A stretch of DNA of 64,000 nucleotides from Selaginella moellendorffii (GCF_000143415.4 NW_003314261.1:971325-1035324), one strand, 5' to 3'. Shown: positions 19,957 to 32,290, numbered from the stretch's first letter. Numbers and translations: made by a program. Notes: a model not told the origin generated them from the letters alone.

Positions 19957-21329
19957 ACAGGATAGCTAGATCATGTTAAATTTTAAATTAGTACTAGCAC
20001 TTAACTTTGCCTTCAAATCTGTTTTAGCCTATAGTTTAAAGGTACCATTAGGTGGATTCAAGCTTCCAGTTTTGATAAAACTTGGCAGGTTTGTAGTGGA
20101 TGTTATAAAAAACTCATAGCATCTGAAAGGTGGAATTTCCATGTTGATGAAATATTTCTACTTCTCATGACATAAAAAAAGTAAGTAGTTCAAGTTTTCT
20201 CTTGTGAGGTTCTGATTAGTTGAGTTTAAACTAAGATACGTGTTCTTAGCTTAACTTTACCTTTGGTAGTTCTCTTGTCAACTATTTGTTCATGTCCTGC
20301 TGTAGAGATCCGAATGTATTTAACTTTGAATGAGCACCATCAAGTTCAGTTGATATTTATGGCAAGTGAATATAATTGCCTGCTTCACAACTTCCCATTG
20401 ACTAAAACAGCATCTTTCTTCACCATGAAGCTATTACAAGCCATTGTAGATGCTAATTAAGCATGCAGTTAGCTTGCATCCTACCAGTGACACAAATGGA
20501 GTGGCTAAAGCAGTGGAACAAAGTTAATAATGTCACATTTCTTTGTGCTATAATATTACTCACATGCTTCCAATCTATAATAAGTATTATTTTATTAATA
20601 ATATTTAATAGTTAATTTACTAATTGAGAAATAAATTACACAATCCCTCATATATACTAAGGTTTTTCAATGTTCAATTCAGTTCATCATTTTTATAAAT
20701 AAGTTCGGTATGTGGATATTTATTAAACTTAGTGTTATATTCATATGGTATAGTCAACATAAAAGTATATGAAATTAAAATAATATATATTAATTAGCCC
20801 AAAATAATAAATTAAAAAATTCAAGAGATAAGGAAAATATATAAGTTATAAAAGAAACTAAATTAAATTTCTAAAAGGAGCTATAGTTTTGTAGCTTATT
20901 TAATTTTTAAAATGTTTTACTATTCAAAGATATAAATGTTATTTATGAGATTTACATAATAAACGTGGCTATTTTTAAGTTAACATAGAGATTCAATGTT
21001 AACTTTGAAAGTTAAAAACTTTATTTTTTAGAAATTAAATTAAATTATAAATTACGAAAATATTCATTAATAAAAATTCATACTCATGAAGATGACCAAT
21101 TTCTGTAAATATGACTGGTGAAATATCTTGTCTATTAAAGGAAAAAAAGATCAAAATTTATTTTCACATCTAGCATTTTCCAGCTAGTTTAGAATATTTT
21201 AATAAATTTTTTAAAAAAAATAAAATTCTCATTATTTACTAAATGTATAAAAATAATTTTAATTTTTTATTAACTATTAAAACTAATTTACTTGTGTTTT
21301 TAATAATATAAAAATATGCAATAATAACT
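19957..21329. other. AT-rich, no recognisable gene
   Basis: Positions 20.5-21.3 kb are extremely AT-rich. An open frame at 20263-20460 has no motif I know. The upstream 150 bases probably contain the psaF promoter, but I cannot point to a specific element. Confidence 0.5.
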
Positions 21330-21690
21330 ATGAAACTATATATATAGGGATGGTAGTGGATATATCTAGAATATGCTTGGATATTCTAGGATATTCTACC
21401 ATCTAACAGTTATTGTTCATTTAGATTAATTTTGTATTTATAATTTATAAACATGTTTATAATTTATAAACTTTCTTAAACCCTTTCTAGTATATTCTTT
21501 TTGATTCTATCATCTAATGGTTGATATGCAATAAGATTAATTTTGTGTTTATAAATTACGAACATGCTTATAATTATAAACTTTATTTGATCAATTGGAT
21601 TAATAAGTAATAATAAGACTATTATTAAACAAACCAAGTGTTGTTACGCAATTTATTGCATATAAAGGGGTATAAACCCCAATTAATATA
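21330..21690 (+). repeat. AT-rich dispersed repeat, copy 1
   Basis: From GGATATATCTAGAATATGC to AAACAAACCAAGTGTTG this matches 40415-40690 in the same orientation over about 270 bp, including ATGCAATAAGATTAAT and TTTGATCAATT. The sequence just upstream (CTTGTGTTTTTAAT near 21293) also occurs near 60033. It may be an LTR of an unclassified element. Confidence 0.6.
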
Positions 21691-22199
21691 CTATTCCTTT
21701 ATCTTGAGCACTCACATTTGTGGAATTGAAAGGCACTACAATTTATCCCTAGAGGACAAAACTTTATGGCAATGCTTTGTTATTAGTGTTTAGGATTGTG
21801 TTTTTATTTTAATTCCTTTGTTCTCTTTTAGGTTTAGATTTGTATTAGCTTTTTGCCAAAATTAAAATTCCAATTACCACTATGCTTAGGTTTGCTTTTC
21901 CTTTTGAGTTTCATTGCATTTCTTTCCTCTATGCTATATTGTCATCAATCAAGGAATATATCATTTGAGGTTGTTAATGTTGCTCTGTTAAATTGAGTTT
22001 TTGGTGTATAGAGTGTATTGGTGATTATATGAGTGTTGTGCCTGTTCTTGGTATGTTGTTGTTTTTAACTTTTATGGGATATGATTACATGATTTTTTTT
22101 ATTCTTGATGTTCTATCAGCTTTAACTGATATAGAGCATAATTATAACATTGATTAGAGAGTTATGGAGGTTTAAGAGAATGTTTAAGGATTAAATTTA

Positions 22200-23430
22200 T
22201 AGTAAAAAAATGTTTATGAACTCAAGTGGATTCCAAATTATGATGAGAAGCTTAATTATTATGGAAATAGCTTTAGATATGAATTTAAAATTTCACAGCA
22301 TAGGTATCAATCTTTTAATTTGTCATTTGATGCCTTCTCTTTACCTTTTACTCTTTCCTAACATTTTCTTATTTCTCGGCTTGAGCTACTTTCTTATATT
22401 CCTAGTGTTTCTTCCTCATCCACAACATTTTTTTCTCTTGACACATTAATCATTTGTGACTCTTATGATTTTTATTCTCAATTTAATATTGAGTTGAGTG
22501 TTTCTGTCCTCATTATATTAGTTTAAATATTAACCATGTATGTGAAGTTAATTTTGTTTATTTTTTTATCAATTATAATATTAAGTATTCCCCTATTGCA
22601 AAAGTTGAATCACTTTGGCTAGAGTTTTAAGTTGAGTATATATCCCTATTTATGAGTGCCACTAAAAGCCTTTGTTTTATCATTATTACTATGTTCCCTT
22701 AAGAATATAAATTTTTCTGTTAATTTTCCTATCTCAAATATTGAGTTATATGTTAAGGAGATTGAATGATGTGAATCTCTTACTTATTTTATAGTGGTGA
22801 AAATATTTTATTATAGCAAGTCCTTTATCTTGCTTTAAGCACATTTCTCCCTATTTTTACTTTGTCTTCTGTGTAAGTAATAAAAAAGAATGACTCAAGA
22901 GATGATCATTTCTTTTTTACTTAGGATACTTAGGGTTAAATGTCCTTAAGTTTGAATAATGACCTTCCAGGAAGTATAAATTTAGGAGTTTATATTCTAA
23001 TATTTTTTATCCACTTTTTATTTTTCTATAATATTTCTCTTCAATTTTGCTCATTTTCTCCTCTTTGTCATGACACTTCAAATATTTTTTTCTTTAGAGG
23101 AGGGGGTAAAGGGGATAGAAAGGAGTCCAACCTCGATGATGGAGTGAAAAGGAATGGATACAATAGTGGAGTGAAAATGAATAATATGTATTGTGGAATA
23201 AGGATGAGCATATTGAGTCTAAATAAAATATTTAGTTTCAATATAATGAGGTTGAATGAATATAATAGTGGAGTGAAGCTGAATATAGATGGTAGAGTGA
23301 AGATGAGCATAATGAATTTGAACGAAGTTGATGTTTCAAAACCTTTTTTCATTTGAAGAAAGGATAAATAGAATGTGAAGGACAAATAAAGTGAATCCAA
23401 CCTCCTTTGTATAGTGTTGGACAAAGACAA
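22200..23430 (+). repeat. Dispersed repeat, inverted copy at 60.8-61.3 kb
   Basis: Two blocks match the reverse strand of 60830-61310: 23120-23410 (GGAGTCCAACCTCG, TGGAGTGAA repeats, CCTTTTTTCATTTGAAG) and 22310-22500 (CTTATTTCTCGGCTTGAGC, CATTTGTGACTCTTATG). The intervening 600 bp are not in the other copy. A 5S-like piece (22932-22975) sits inside this copy. Open frames at 22210-22449 and 22940-23356 have no recognisable domain. Confidence 0.6.
22890..22985 (+). repeat. Second, decayed 5S-derived piece
   Basis: GGTTAAATGTCCTTAAGTTTG and TGACCTTCCAGGAAGT align with the box A-to-box C region of the 12.66-kb copy, with many C-to-T and G-to-A differences. The flank GAATGACTCAAGAGATGATC parallels AACGACTCGAGAGACGATCC at 12.57 kb, and TTTAGGAGTTTA also matches, so the two are copies of one larger repeat. 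Confidence 0.5.
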
Positions 23431-24914
23431 ATAAAGAAAGTTTGAGTTAACACAGGTATCAATAGTTGACTAAGGAGAAGATGCAAAGGCAGATTTTACT
23501 AATGGTTATAAGTCCAAATTAACAATGGTTTAGAGAATGGTTAGTAAACTGAATTAGAAATATGATGTGTTGTTTGTTGTAATAATGCTTTGTGGGCTAT
23601 AGTGGTGCTTGAAATCCTCTACTTTGGTTTGAAATTAAAACTCCAAGGTTGGTTCAAGCATTTGGTTGCACATGAAGTTATAATTGGTTTATCAGGATTC
23701 TGTAGTTGAAATATATTTATGCTAGTCATGGTTATTAGCAATTATGCTACTAGTTCTAAAGGACTATCAAATTCTTATAGTAATTTATAAACACTTAGCA
23801 AAAGCTCTAAATGTTCCACCAAACTTATTATCGTTATTTTTTTGTCTTCTGAAAAGGAGGATTGTAAGCCATAAATTTTTCTTTCCAATTTACTAACTTA
23901 CTTTGTCTATTCAACTACCACGGCTTTAACTTTAGTTAAGTTCTCTCACCAAAGTTCCTGCTTATTGTATTAGCTCCTACTTAATCTTATTTAGTCTTGG
24001 CAACTCATTGCATGAGCAATAGAACATTAGTCATCCATCCACAAATTCCCAAATTCTCTCCCAATCCCTCTCCCTAGGTTAAACTAGATTTAAGGTTAAG
24101 CTACATTCCCTACAGACACAAGCAACCAAGCACACCAAACCTCCAGGTTCTTAACATCCCTTGGTATAATAACACTTGATCATAGGACTCTCTAAATTTT
24201 AAGTCTTGGGTGCAACATTTACTTCGGGTTGAAATTATATTGATTATTAATGATTCTTTTTGTGCTTGTTATAAAGTGAGTTATGTCTTACTATAAATGG
24301 ATTTATGGAGGATCAATTTGAAGGTCACTTGTTGAGCATAACTTTATTATTCTTATCTTTTAAATTGATGCAGAAATATTTTTCATTAGCTTTGGCATTT
24401 TAAAATTTAACTTATAGATGTGTTGAAGAGGATATTGTGGGTTGTACTATGATATCTTCTTAACATTAAAGTTAGTTTATATGAAGTTTGTGATCATTGT
24501 TAGGCGAGACCTAACTATAGGCTTCTTTGAGCTTTAAGTTGTAGTGACGACACTACCAAAAGAGGTATTAGAAGTGGGAGCCTTGACCTAGACCCTAAGA
24601 AGGGTGAAGACCAATGAGCTGCAAGGTACTCAAGTGGGGCACCACTCCACATGAGCCAAGAGCACTATAATTGATTTCCCTTCCAAGAGTGGGAGTTGCT
24701 CTTTAGGTGGCTTTTTTAGAACCACATGAGTCCATATTCACTCCCACCTAAGGCCCTTAAGCCCTAATCTCAACCTTAAGTCAATTTGGAAGCACTAAAG
24801 AATTCCTTCAAAACTAATTCTTGGACCTCACTATCCCTACTATACTTTTGGGACCCCCCGCCCCCCCTATTGGGAGACAATATACTTTGGGATTTCACTC
24901 TATGACTTGTATTA
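23431..24914. other. No recognisable gene
   Basis: AT-rich sequence, less so at 24.5-24.9 kb. No convincing coding frame or RNA gene was seen. Confidence 0.5.
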
Positions 24915-25202
24915 GTCTTGGACTTGATTTTAGCTCTATCTTAGACTCGATTTTGAACTCGATCTCGGACTCGACCTCGGACTCAACTTCGGACTTGGTC
25001 TTAAACTCAATCTCGGACTTGACTTTGGACTTTGTCTTGGACTCGATCTTAGATTCGATCTTGGATCTCGAACTCAGTCTTGAACTCGGTCTCAGATTTA
25101 GTTTCAAACTCAGTCTCAGAGTTGGTCTTGAATTCAATCTCAAACTCAATTTCGAATTTGGTCTCAAAGTCGATCTCAAACTCGATTTTAAACTCGGTTT
25201 CA
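24915..25202 (-). repeat. 12-bp minisatellite, about 24 units, opposite orientation
   Basis: On the plus strand the unit is CTCGGACTCGAT and variants; on the minus strand this is GAGTCCGAG, the core seen at 12.03-12.41 kb. Both strands read open because the period is a multiple of three, giving Ser/Asp/Leu or Lys/Ser/Glu strings that I do not call genes. Confidence 0.8.
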
Positions 25203-25384
25203 TCCAATGAACTCTTTATCATTTTGGTCGTGCTTTTGGGGATCCTTCAGCCTACAACACCTCAGGGAATTGGTTCTTTAGAAGGATAATATAAGGTCTA
25301 TAAATACATATATGTATATAGATGTATTACTTTGCTTAAGTAATATGCTAATTAAAGTACTATAATATATAAACTGTCCATTTG

Positions 25385-25640
25385 AGACTGAATTTATATA
25401 AGTAGGGTTCTAAACTTTAATTAATATATCTATTTCTATATCTTGAGTATTTATATAGAAATTTTTAAAAAATTTTAGAAAACTAAAAATGAAATAGTGA
25501 ACACTTTAAACTTAAAAAATATTTATAAAATTATAATTATTATAATATTTATATACTATATTATGCATATGGTACATTTCAAGACTGATAAAACTTAAAA
25601 CTGATAATCTATTTAAATTTTTAATATATATTAATACCTA
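25385..25640. repeat. AT-rich repeat, inverted copy at 60.13-60.34 kb
   Basis: Its reverse complement shares TATAATATAGTATATAAAT, TTTTTAAGTTTAAAGTGTTC and ACTCAAGATATAG with 60130-60345, allowing for substitutions. Confidence 0.5.
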
Positions 25641-25644
25641 AATT

Positions 25645-25647
25645 TTA

Positions 25648-25680
<33 letters not shown>

Positions 25681-25700
25681 ATACACACACACACGTATTT
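25645..25700. repeat. Microsatellite (TATG)n / (AC)n
   Basis: Six GTAT units followed by TATACACACACACAC. Simple sequence, no gene. Confidence 0.85.
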
Positions 25701-26604
25701 ACAAACCTTACATTGTCTATATATTTTAGAATACAAGAATATATAGAAGAGAATATAAAATATAAATTTTTATAACAGCTTAATTGATAATATAAGGAAA
25801 TAAAAATATGGATAGATCTCTTTAAAATATGATGATGTTATAAAAAATGATAAGTTGATATGGTATGTTTAATCAATATTATTATAAGAATATCATTATA
25901 AGGAATTTTTTTTAGCATACATTAGCACTCCATTTGAGTATTGAACACTAAAGATTAAAAGGACAGAAAAAATTTCTATTAACATTCATTGCATTGTAGT
26001 CTCCAAAACATATATTATTATTATTATTTGTTCAAATCTATTTTATATATATATACTATTTTTAAAGCTTGTAAGCACCCGTCATTGCACGTCACGCCCA
26101 TAATTGTCAAGTTGCCGTTTTCCACAGGCCAAACTAAGCTCTTTGGTTCCCATTTTAAATTTCCAAGCTCCAGGCGAGTAAAGGAGCATGTCCGTTTCGG
26201 AGGTGCTCTAACTTATTAGGGTTCTTCGCTGCCTCTGCGATTATTTTGCCCTTCCCACAAAACCTCTGCGCACAAGTTCCTTTTCTTCCTCTGAGTTCGT
26301 TCGTGGGTGGATAAAATCTTCCACGCAAAATGCCAAAACGCTTTTGTTGGTGTTGGGAGTTCCAATTTGGCTGCTTTTGATCCATCGTCTTCTACAGAAC
26401 CCAAATTCCAGTGAAGTTCTTCGAGAGAGATGTCGCGAATTTAGAGCGAGCGAGCTTTCCAGAATGATTTCTCTCGCGAATGCGAGCTCTCCTTGGATTC
26501 CTCACGGCAGTTCCTCAGATTTGAGGTAGAAATTGATGATCTTCTCAACGATTTCCCAAAGTTTATGTGTACTTGGCAGCAGTCCTGGAAATGCGATTCT
26601 TGGC
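25701..26604. other. AT-rich sequence, then probable 5' region of the bHLH gene
   Basis: Positions 25.7-26.05 kb are AT-rich. From 26.06 kb the GC content rises and the sequence becomes gene-like, which fits a promoter and long 5' UTR before the start at 26605. An upstream ATG in the same frame at 26533 would add 24 residues. Confidence 0.5.
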
Positions 26605-28751
26605 ATGGATGACGAGCTCGATCCCATCCTCTCCAAGGTGTTCTTCACGCAAATTCTCGCAATTTCCTTACAGATTGTTCTTTTCAGGACGACCACAATG
26701 CCGCATTCCCGGACAGCGATTGGTTTATCGCAACGCCGCCACCGCCACCGCCACCGCCGCCACCACCGCCGCCAATTCATCACCCGGGAATTCTCAACGT
26801 CGAGGCCCTCCAGCTCCAATCCTTCCTCTGTCGCAGCATTTTCGAGAATTCCTCTGGGCAGCCATCCATCGTGCTCGACAGCGATGGATCGATACTGCTA
26901 GACGACAATGGCCACATTGTCAGTAGCAGCAATCCAGCCGCGATCGCGAGCCCCGCCAAGAACAGGGGAGTGGGAGGAGGATTCCTGTGCTCCTCCAGCC
27001 CCCTGGGAGGAATCCCAGCGTCAGCCACTGCTGGAATTCCTGGAATTCCACTCGCCAAAACCCCCACAACTCCAACAGCGACGTGTAGCAGCAATCCGGT
27101 GGCCATGGCGATCATCTCTCCCAAGAATGCGGCCAAAATCCACGATTCGAGCAGCGGCCGCCCGAGATTTCTCCCCCCGCACCTCAATTCCTCCACCACC
27201 ACGCTTCTTAAGCCGCTATCGGCATCGCCGCCAAGAACTGGGGCTCGCCCCACGCTCTTCCAGAAGCGAGCACTGCGCCGGGCCGGGGAGCCACACGCAC
27301 GATCGTCGACGCTGTCACAAATCCCTCCTCCAGCGGCAATCTCCAGCACGCCCGATCTGGAGAGCCCCAACATCGCGAGAGAGAAGAGGTATGGGCATAT
27401 TTTCGCCTCGCCGCCCAAGAACGCCAAGAATCCTAGCAGCGCGGCGCTGCTCAAGCGGCGAATCGAGGAGTGGGAGCAGGAATTCCTGGACGAAGACGAA
27501 GATCACGACCAGGAGAGCGGCGATGGATCCGGCGTGGTTGAGCTGGGGAAGAATCCTGATTCCGGCAAGAAGGGCGGCGGCGGCGGTGGATCAAGGAAGG
27601 GAATGCCGGCCAAGAATTTGCTGGCGGAGAGGCGGCGGCGGAAGAAACTCAACGATCGCCTCTACATGCTTCGATCGGTGGTGCCCAAGATCACCAAGGT
27701 TTTCTCTTGTCTGCTACGGTTTATGGGAAGAATGTGGGTGCTAACATCGATCGCGCTTTGATTCGCAGATGGACAGAGCTTCCATTTTGGGCGACGCCAT
27801 CGATTACTTGAAGGAGCTGCTCCATAAGATCAACGATCTACACAACGAGCTGGAAGCGGCGCAATCCGAGAAGCAAATTCCCCATTCTCTTCCCCCTCCG
27901 CCCGAATTGACGCCCACCTCCACCGCAAGGCCGCTCATCAAAGAGGAGTCATCCACGTCGCAAGCTCCCATCGCCGAGCCGGAGCAGCCAGCGCGGGTAA
28001 AATCTTTTAAAATCCTTGCAAAGTTCTTCCGAGTTCTTGAAGTTTGCGCACTTAGCGCTGTGAGACTAGAGTTTCTTCCTTTCTTGAAGTTCTTCCAAGG
28101 TTCTTCCTCTTTTCTTTCGACATTCCCTTGAAAGTTCTTCCGCCTTCTCGAAGATCTTTGTCTTTGTTTTAAACATTTCCTCGAAATATATTCCACCTTC
28201 TTCTTCCCAAAGTTCTTTCTCGTTATTTGCTTGAAAAATCTTCCACTTTCTAGGGGTTCTTCCCAAAGCTCTCAAAGTTCTTCCAACTAAAGCTCTCTCT
28301 ATTCTTCCAGAATTCGCAAAGCTCTTGTTTCGAATTTCCCGAGCGATTCTTTCAGTCTTTGAAGATTTGTCGGATTAACTTGGACGTGCCATGGATGTAG
28401 ATCGAGGTGAAGATGCAAAAGGGCAAGGATTTCAACATACACATGTTCTGCGGATCCAGGCCCGGATTACTGCTGTCGATGATGAAAGCTTTGGATGGTC
28501 TCGGATTGGACGTTCAACAAGCAGTGATCAGTTGCTTCAATGGTTTCGTGTTTGACATCTTCAGAGCCGAGGTATGCTGAAAACACACCCCTTGCTTGCT
28601 TGAATCGCACCACCTTTGATCGATTTTTCTATATTGTTCTTTGCTGATGGACTTTGGATTCCTCTAGGCAACCAAGGAAGGAGAAGTCGGCCCAGAGGAA
28701 GTCAAGACGGTGCTGCTGCACACTGCGGGTTGTCACAGTGTGATAGCATGA
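26605..28751 (+). CDS. ICE1/SCREAM-type bHLH transcription factor
   Basis: Five exons join in phase into 508 codons: 26605-26637, 26688-27698, 27769-27996, 28401-28571 and 28668-28751. Exon 2 encodes a polyproline run and a low-complexity middle, then [20 protein letters not shown], the basic region and helix 1 (about residues 315-348); the next exon gives [18 protein letters not shown] (helix 2). Exon 4 carries the C-terminal ACT-like domain ([34 protein letters not shown]), and the last exon ends HSVIA. Length and domain order match ICE1/SCRM, which heterodimerise with stomatal bHLHs and act in cold response in flowering plants; the role here is inferred. The glutamate that contacts the E-box is present (AERRRR). 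The 404-nt third intron is pyrimidine-rich with repeated GTTCTTCC. Confidence 0.93.
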
Positions 28752-29313
28752 AAAACGAGAGAACGAGAGAAGAGGGAAATATTATAATCACGCGAGGATA
28801 GAAAAGAGAGGGTATTTGTATCGTATGCTTTCATTTTCCACAATGTATAAATCAATGAAGTCACAACGGCACATTTCAGATGCAATGTGTTTCAAAGAGG
28901 GGCATTCAATTGGCACGTAATGGGAAAAGCATAGAACTCTCGGATCAAGTGTTTGATAGGGATATTAGTTTGTTAGATCATCAAATTATACTTATTTGGA
29001 TCGCATTTTGTCATGTCCTAAGAATTCAATGGGAGTATAAAGAACATTTGCTCCAAAGGTGCAACCTGGCAACCTCACGGAGAACAAACATCTCTTTTTC
29101 ACATCGTTTTCCACTTAGCAAAAATGTAAAATTAAAACGTTAAAATTAAATTTTTAAATTTTATTTTGTTCACTAAGATTTCTCATTAAAATGAATTAAG
29201 ATTAAAACTTAGATGTTTGTTGTTTAGGCTAACCATATTCTAGAATATGCCATTAGAATTGGAATCTTATCCTATCCGTTGGGTTTTAATTAGGGTTCTT
29301 CGCTTGGTTGGCT
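28752..29313. other. Intergenic region upstream of PSRP6
   Basis: It holds the 3' UTR of the bHLH gene and the PSRP6 promoter. An open frame at 28880-29143 has no motif I know. AATTAGGGTTCTTCGC near 29288 lies 20-30 bases upstream of the PSRP6 start and includes the TTAGGGTT telo-box core typical of plant ribosomal protein genes. Confidence 0.45.
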
Positions 29314-29715
29314 ATGGCGGTCCTCGTCTCGTCCTCGTCGCGCCTCGCGCTCAAACAATCGCTCATAGAGCCGCTCCAGGTGAGGCAATCCCCATCGCTG
29401 GGCTTCCCGCAGATCCGCGTGGCCCCGATTGGCATCGAATGCTCGTCCAGGCCGCAGAAGAAGGCCACAGCCCACCACATCAAGTCGCGCCCAAAGAAGA
29501 AGGGCTATGACAGGAGGAGGAAGGGACCGACGCGCTACCCCCCACTCTCCGAGCGCCCCGCGATTTGGGACATCCTCACTCCCAAATCCTGGGCTCTGCG
29601 AGCATTGGGCGTCGACGACCACCCTTCTGTCAGGAAATCCACCACTGCTGCTGCTAGCGATTCGAAGGAGCCGGCCACGGTCGAGGTCGAGGTTGTTTCG
29701 TCGTCGACAGAGTGA
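29314..29715 (+). CDS. Chloroplast 50S ribosomal protein 6 (PSRP6 / cL38)
   Basis: A single exon of 133 codons. Residues 1-40 form a Ser-rich plastid transit peptide (MAVLVSSSSR). The diagnostic block is ECSSRPQKKATAHHIKSRPK (42-61), followed by a basic stretch and PTRYPPL, which I recall from plastid-specific ribosomal protein 6 of the large subunit. The Ser/Thr/Val-rich tail is longer than in flowering plants as I remember it. The start is the ATG in CTATGGCG, since an earlier codon in the frame is TTG. It converges on the PPR gene, with 140 bp between the stop codons. Confidence 0.85.
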   Translation: MAVLVSSSSRLALKQSLIEPLQVRQSPSLGFPQIRVAPIGIECSSRPQKKATAHHIKSRPKKKGYDRRRKGPTRYPPLSERPAIWDILTPKSWALRALGVDDHPSVRKSTTAAASDSKEPATVEVEVVSSSTE

Positions 29716-29855
29716 TCGATCTAAAGTTCCACTGCCAGCATTTTGAGAGAAATCAATTCGCTCCCCAGGAACTTTGTTGCTCTTGCGGACTTTTTTTCTC
29801 TTGTGCCACGACGAGAGAGCTTCGTGACGTATAAAACCTTCTCTTTTATTTCTTC

Positions 29856-32290
29856 TCACATTGTCGGTGCCGAGCTAAGGAGCCTCTCCACCTCGTCTGC
29901 TGCCTCGGCTTGGATCTTCCATTTCTGCGAGAACAGGAGATTTAAATTCTGCTACGCGGGATGAGTTGAATGATCCAAATAACCAGCATACCTTTTGGAG
30001 CTCCTCGACCTCCATGAGCCCTTGAATTTGCTCTTCAATTCTCGCCTGCCAGAAGCCACCATTCATTCCATCAACGTGAAACCTGGAAAGAATGAAAGAA
30101 TTAAAGGAGGACAGGAGATTTTACCACGGCCCCTGCTGTCTCGGCTGCAATAACATCCATGTCCATCTCCACTTCGATCTCAATCATCGCTGCAATCTGA
30201 CACGGAGGAATTACGTGAGCACGAGGAAGAAAAAACAAAACAAAAAAATGACTACGCTTGCCTTGGCGTAGTTATCTATCAGTTCGAGCTGTGCACGCAA
30301 GCGCTCATCAATTCCTTCTCTTGCTTTGCGCACCCGATCGATCCTCGCACTAAGTTTCAATTGTGCGTGCTCAGAATCATAAAATATAAGAGAAAGTGAA
30401 GCGTTCTCACCTGTACATGTCCTGGCCGACTGACTCCATTTTATTTTCCAGCTGACACATTCGAGCCAATCGCACCACCTGCACGTCGGCTGCTTTGGTA
30501 AACTAAAACTGGAATTTTTGTTCCTAACCTCCTGGACGGATGCATCCGTCAGCTGTTGAAGGCGTGATTGTAGCATCTCGTACTGCGACAAAAGCTCCTG
30601 CCTCAAGGCTATGGCATCAACACTCCTGGAAGGAATCTGGAAGCAAAGCAGTCAATCAGTAGAAAGAAAAGCAAGAGATAGATCGGGCTCACCTGATTCA
30701 GCTTAGGCAGGAGAAAAGCGTTCGCTGCACCACCAAAGACAATCGCTGCGCTAGCACCTATAACGATTGCTCGAGGCAGCGTCGGATCTATCAAAGCTGT
30801 AGCAGCATTGCTGCTGGCCAGCACAAGTGCTGCAGGGACAACGAGGGAGGTGTTGAATGCAGCAGCAGTAGCTCCGGTCTTCGGTGGTGCTCTCAAGAGT
30901 TTAGTTTCACGCCCCGTATCGTGGTTTGTTACTGCCATGGGTTCGCTCGGCTGCCAACCCGGTGTTCTTGCCGCGAAAGAAATGAAACGAAACCCCTGTC
31001 GTGCTGGAGCTGCAGATGCGATGGTAACTCTTTCTCCTAACTGCCCCGGGATTTCAGCGCTCTCAGTTGCAAATCTGTGAGTTCGAGCTACTCCGTTAGG
31101 CGCAGTTACCTGATTTAACGCCTGAAACTTAGACATATGACTGTTGTATTGCAGCTACTTACGTTAAAGGAATGGACTGCTGAAGCGACAGGTCGCTTCA
31201 TAAGTTGCAGGAATCGAAGTGCGCGCTCGAGAGCTGAAGTACTAGAACTGCCAACAGAACGTTCGAAGTTAAATGAAGGCAAAAACTTGAAGTCCAAGGC
31301 TCAGCACCTCATCGACTCTGACTCGCAGCTCGTCACATCACCGGACATGAGTTCATATTGATATCGGCATTTGGAGCATGCCACAAGCTAGAAAAAAGAA
31401 AAGTAGGAAGAATGATTTCGATAAGCCATTCCCATACCTGGATTCCACACTGCGGCTGCACGACCGCCATCGCTACATTACAAGTGGGACACTTGACAAC
31501 ATTCCCGAAAGGAACCTGAAACAACGAGCCGGTCGGTTTCGTGAATCTGGAATGACAATCAAATGACAAATACCTCATCACCCGGAGGAACTCCGCGACG
31601 TCGGACGTTGGAGACCGCTTGTATAGCATCCGAAACACGAAGAGAAGCAGCAAGACCTTTGATCACGGTGGCATAAGTAGAAACATCGGGTTGAGGCCAC
31701 TGCCATGTTCCTTTCGCTTCACCAACTAATGAAAAAGAAACCATAGCGTGACAAGTGATGAACGAAGAAGTTATAAAACAAAGAAGAACACTGACCTGAC
31801 CTTGATCACTTTGGATGCGAGGTTTCTTACTCCGCATCGCATCCAGTAAAGAAAAGGCCAAATCCACATTGCCATGAGAGAATGCCGCAACGATAATCTC
31901 ACAGCATTCCTCATTGCTCACAACCCGACCAGCTACCTGTGAGTCTTGCGAAGAGATTATCATCTCCAGCGCATCCTCGGCGCTCGCGGCCGTGGCAGCC
32001 ACATCCTTACACAGATTAGCGTCCAGCCGATCCAATTGCTCGGCGCAATCCTCGGACGCATTCTCCTCGGGCGTTCTTGACCTAATCGCTGCTTTCCTCC
32101 TGACCAGGGAGAGTCGCGTGCACCGTGGATTCATCCACGGGGCCACTGCTGCTGCTGCCGGATTGAGCTTCCTCTTGCCGCCATCGATCGGATTGTCGAG
32201 AAGAAATCTCCCGCTGCCGCTGCTCGTTGGTGCGGAGACGACGATCATTATCGCCTCCCACATTTCATCGTCGTCTCCAAGGGAAAGCAA
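29856..32290 (-). CDS. Plastid PPR-like protein with zinc ribbon, membrane segment and coiled coil
   Basis: Twelve exons join in phase into 590 residues: 32290-31801, 31725-31574, 31515-31438, 31387-31308, 31247-31163, 31121-30693, 30636-30529, 30478-30411, 30349-30262, 30196-30125, 30045-29992 and 29924-29856. The N-terminus is Ser/Ala/Arg-rich (likely transit peptide). PPR-like helices follow (PDVSTYATVIKGLAAS). A Cys4 zinc ribbon (Cys223, 226, 244, 247; KCPTC and ACSKCRYQYEL) is encoded across exons 3-4. Then come a conserved block (ALERALRFLQLMK, VARTHRFATE), a hydrophobic Ala/Val-rich segment (about 385-430) and a coiled coil to the end (LARMCQLENKMESV, WKIQAEAADEVERLL). I recall this layout from an uncharacterised plant plastid protein; its function is unknown to me. 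The intron after exon 9 starts with GC rather than GT. Exon 6 could start 12 nt later. Confidence 0.85.

Noticed and set aside
24821-25210. 129-codon plus-strand and 102-codon minus-strand frames
   Set aside because: Same cause: a 12-bp minisatellite open on both strands.
26780-27744. Frames of 224 (-) and 278 (+) codons overlapping the bHLH gene
   Set aside because: Frame shadows of the GC-rich second exon; the bHLH frame joins the later exons in phase and they do not.
29743-29964. 73-codon frame directly after PSRP6
   Set aside because: Overlaps the last exon of the minus-strand PPR gene and the short convergent spacer; no independent support.
30808-31080. 90-codon plus-strand frame
   Set aside because: Antisense to exon 6 of the PPR gene.
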